This document shows positions 61,725 through 64,000 of a DNA stretch of 64,000 nt, piece after piece. The stretch lies in NCBI GenBank assembly GCA_030141605.1, contig JAQGDQ010000914.1, positions 1 through 64,000 of the forward strand. Reading direction: 5' to 3'. Both the position numbers and the translations under genes were made by a program. Under the pieces are notes generated by a model. That model did not search any database. It was given only the letters and a program-made list of their open reading frames with translations, and was not told the DNA's origin. The stretch comes from Tubiluchus corallicola (lineage: Eukaryota > Priapulida > Priapulimorpha > Priapulimorphida > Tubiluchidae). Position 1 is the first letter of the stretch; every line of letters begins with the position of its first letter.

Positions 61725-64000
61725 TTACCTTCTATATCTGTACCGCTTGAAGTGAAACCACAACTGAAAAATGCCATTGTGAAACTGACAGCGGAAGCCG
61801 CGCTTGTAGGAGTACTCCCATTCTCGATTGACAACCTTAAATGCAATGTCTTCGTACGGCGGCCCTGCGCGAAATCTCAACATGGCAAAATCCTTGTTTT
61901 CCGGAAGAGGAGTCAGAAAATATTCGGGCGTTGAAGATTTGTCTATTATGTCCGGGTAGAAAATGTTGAATTTATACCCCTGTACGATTTTAGGTGGCGG
62001 GTTATCAAAATCGTAGTGGGTCTGGTTATATTTGTTCCACTCAAATCCGGTGTGAACGCGATTGAAGAAGCGCGGCTTTCTCGGCCGGTATTTATCCTGC
62101 CACAGGTAAGAGGTGTTGTCAAGCGGAACCTCGACACTGAATTGAGCCTCTTCGCCACTCATGCCTTTCCTGGCTTCTCGCTCAAAAGCGGCATCTTCTG
62201 CAGACATGACTCGACCTCTTTCGGAAATTTCCCGTCTCTTGAATTGCAACCTTTCCAAGTCTAACATGGCATCCATAATGACAGTGCCAAGATCTAGATC
62301 CTTTTCCTTAGTTAGTTTTGGGCTATATCTGCCGGCTTCGTATTCTTCGTAATAGTAATTATTAACAATATCTTCAGTTTCTTCTTTTCCTGAACTTTGA
62401 TCACCGTCTGCCTCTTCAGAAATCTTGATAAATTCGGCTGTGCTGTCTTCATCCCGTTCTTCTTTCACAGTAACATCCATAACACTGGGTACTTCAACCG
62501 GTTGTTCCTCCGAGCTAATAGTAATGTCACGTTCACCTCGCAATTCTTCTGCTTCTCGCTTTACTATGAGGTCAGCAATAGCTTCTGACTGCTTGAAAGA
62601 TTTCGCTGTGGCCTTTGGTGAATTTGTCACACTTCTGGGCAAACTTGGTCCAGGGGAGGGTTGACTAGTGCTGCCCTCCTGTGCTATTATTGGAAACAAT
62701 GGCATACTTTCCACACCTTGTTCTTGCTTTAGCTGGAATAATTTTTTCCGCAACAAATCCTGATGTCGATCGCGGAGTCGTGCTTTTGCCATGTACGCTT
62801 GCAACTGCTGTAGTAAAGACTCCCAATATCCTATATCAATACCTTCTTCTCCACTCCGGATTTTACTAATAATCTGCTGCTGTAGTATTGCGAGCTGATT
62901 TGATGTCTTTCCCCGGAATACTTTACTAATGTCTTGTCGAACAGCGTCATTAATGCCTTCCCGCCTGGTGCCCACATGTTCCTTATTCAGAGGATCAATT
63001 TTCCGTAACTTATTTAGTTCATCTTCTGTAACAATTGTCATGTCTTTCCAATAATCGAGATTGTGAGCATCATCTAAGTCCATATAAACTTTAATATCCT
63101 CCAAAAGATCTTCTAGATCGCCAATTGTTAATCCAGTGAGATAAGTGTACGGCTCGTTCATTTCAACTGCTTCAGTTTCTTCGTCCGCAGTTATGTATTT
63201 GGCAAGTAAGTCAATGGGCTTTGCTCTTCCATCTTGAATACGGATTTTTGATCTAAGTTTTGCTTGCTGTAGATGAAATTTCTCTTCTTGTTGAGACCAG
63301 CCGGCAAACTGTTCAGATTCCTTTGTCCGTTGTAATAACTGCAGTTCCTCTTCTCTCTGCAAGCGCTCGTGTTCTCTTTGTAAGCGAGCTTGCTTCACCT
63401 TTTCCAATTCCCTTCTATTTTCCTCTAGGTTTTTCATGTTCATTTTGGCAATCTCTTGATTTGTCAATTCTTGAAGACCCTCGTGCTCTAGTTTCTTTTT
63501 CCACACAAATGTATCAAGTAACGTCGCATCTCCAAATGGGTTATCGGTGTTGGTGTATCCGAGGTAGTCTTTGTCCCAGCCCATTTTCATACGTCGTTGT
63601 CGCTCTTTTGCTTCCTTTTTGGCTAGCCGCCTTGCTCGTTTTTCTTCTGGTGTTTCATTAAGCTTCATTAGTTCCTTTTGTTTTAGTTTCTCTTCTTTCG
63701 TAAGTGGTTTACTTTCCGGAATTCTACGCTCGCTTCCGTCGTCTAGTTCCTGTTCACTAGACGCCGAGTCACTATTATTCGATGACGTTTGTCGTTTAGT
63801 AGGTTTCTTTTCCTTGCGTCGTATTGACTCCGAACGCGACCGTGACCTCCTTTTCCTGTGGTTCATCTCTTGTTCACTAGACTCGTTACTGTCGGACGAA
63901 CTTCGTGGTCTCGCACGTTTGGTCTTTTTCTTGTGCTGCTTTGGCAGTGGACTATGTCTTGATCGTTTCTTACGATATTCTCGTGATCTTGATCGGCTCT
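61725..64000 (-). CDS. CACTIN: Cactin, 5' end beyond the window
   Basis: Cactin is a nuclear protein found with the spliceosome; in Drosophila it binds the IkappaB Cactus, and in vertebrates it dampens NF-kappaB signalling. One uninterrupted frame of at least 757 residues runs from the window edge to the stop at 61725-61727 (human protein about 758). The N-terminus is rich in RS/KR residues, with an in-frame Met at 63866 that is probably internal because the RS-rich frame continues to the edge. Next come long charged coiled-coil segments (EEKRARRLAKKEAKERQRR, NMKNLEENRRELEKV), the middle domain (LAKYITADEE... LTIGDLEDLLEDI) and the conserved C-terminal domain (last 125 residues: DKYRPRKPRFFNRVHTGFEW, PPPKIVQGYKFNIFYPDI, and the end FQLWFHFKRYRYRR). 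No intron in this part. Identity is very secure. Confidence 0.96.
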   Translation of the reverse strand, partial: SRSRSREYRKKRSRHSPLPKQHKKKTKRARPRSSSDSNESSEQEMNHRKRRSRSRSESIRRKEKKPTKRQTSSNNSDSASSEQELDDGSERRIPESKPLTKEEKLKQKELMKLNETPEEKRARRLAKKEAKERQRRMKMGWDKDYLGYTNTDNPFGDATLLDTFVWKKKLEHEGLQELTNQEIAKMNMKNLEENRRELEKVKQARLQREHERLQREEELQLLQRTKESEQFAGWSQQEEKFHLQQAKLRSKIRIQDGRAKPIDLLAKYITADEETEAVEMNEPYTYLTGLTIGDLEDLLEDIKVYMDLDDAHNLDYWKDMTIVTEDELNKLRKIDPLNKEHVGTRREGINDAVRQDISKVFRGKTSNQLAILQQQIISKIRSGEEGIDIGYWESLLQQLQAYMAKARLRDRHQDLLRKKLFQLKQEQGVESMPLFPIIAQEGSTSQPSPGPSLPRSVTNSPKATAKSFKQSEAIADLIVKREAEELRGERDITISSEEQPVEVPSVMDVTVKEERDEDSTAEFIKISEEADGDQSSGKEETEDIVNNYYYEEYEAGRYSPKLTKEKDLDLGTVIMDAMLDLERLQFKRREISERGRVMSAEDAAFEREARKGMSGEEAQFSVEVPLDNTSYLWQDKYRPRKPRFFNRVHTGFEWNKYNQTHYDFDNPPPKIVQGYKFNIFYPDIIDKSSTPEYFLTPLPENKDFAMLRFRAGPPYEDIAFKVVNREWEYSYKRGFRCQFHNGIFQLWFHFKRYRYRR

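Noticed and set aside
62016-63661. Several plus-strand ORFs of 60-133 codons
   Set aside because: Antisense shadows of Cactin.
33704-64000. An immune gene cluster linking STING, NFXL1 and Cactin
   Set aside because: Adjacency alone is weak evidence. The genes are separated by kilobases, lie on both strands and belong to widely conserved families with other roles.

Overview
This is intron-rich, AT-rich animal nuclear DNA with a heavy load of transposable elements and minisatellites. Spliced animal gene families with GT-AG introns are present: a histamine-type GPCR, protein O-mannose kinase, STING, NFXL1 and Cactin. The 5S rRNA-like sequence at about 25.14-25.26 kb has the core I associate from memory with sponge and cnidarian 5S. 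That, plus the gene set, suggests an early-branching metazoan, but I cannot name the species.

Layout. 0-3.4 kb: LINE 3' debris, a 1.2-kb minisatellite and a 5S-derived SINE. 3.4-4.45 kb (-): last exon of an aminergic GPCR resembling histamine H3/H4 receptors. 5.8-12 kb: a 29-bp minisatellite, LINE relics, a hAT MITE with perfect 8-bp target duplications and a 69-bp tandem array. 13.2-15.9 kb (-): a decayed LINE broken by a solo LTR (5-bp TSD) and a further element. 17.0-22.5 kb (+): a complete three-exon POMK gene. 25.25-28.09 kb (-): a five-exon gene coding two STING cyclic-dinucleotide-binding domains in tandem with no transmembrane region. It has a TATA box, kappaB-like sites just upstream, and a stop codon that appears to be supplied by a 5S-derived SINE. 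28.1-33.7 kb: intergenic. 33.7-57.9 kb (+): an 18-exon NFXL1 gene, 887 aa, with introns full of solo LTRs, MITEs, LINE and SINE relics and large minisatellites. 57.9-61.7 kb: a 59-bp tandem array, two MITEs and a SINE. 61.7-64.0 kb (-): Cactin, running off the right edge.

Exon joins were worked out by hand from homology, splice signals and reading-frame phase. The phases close exactly for POMK (61+200+765 nt), tandem STING (106+224+349+227+222 nt) and NFXL1 (18 exons, 2,664 nt). Two of the genes, STING and Cactin (a regulator of NF-kappaB/Rel signalling in other animals), have immune roles elsewhere. I do not claim that the genes form a functional cluster.

Most interesting: the tandem STING gene. 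Its two halves share intron positions and phases, so it arose by internal duplication. The two pockets are degenerate in different places, as expected of an intramolecular heterodimer. Next come the SINE-supplied stop codon, the MITE-like element packed with TTAGGG-type repeats, and the set of TSD-flanked solo LTRs all antisense to NFXL1.
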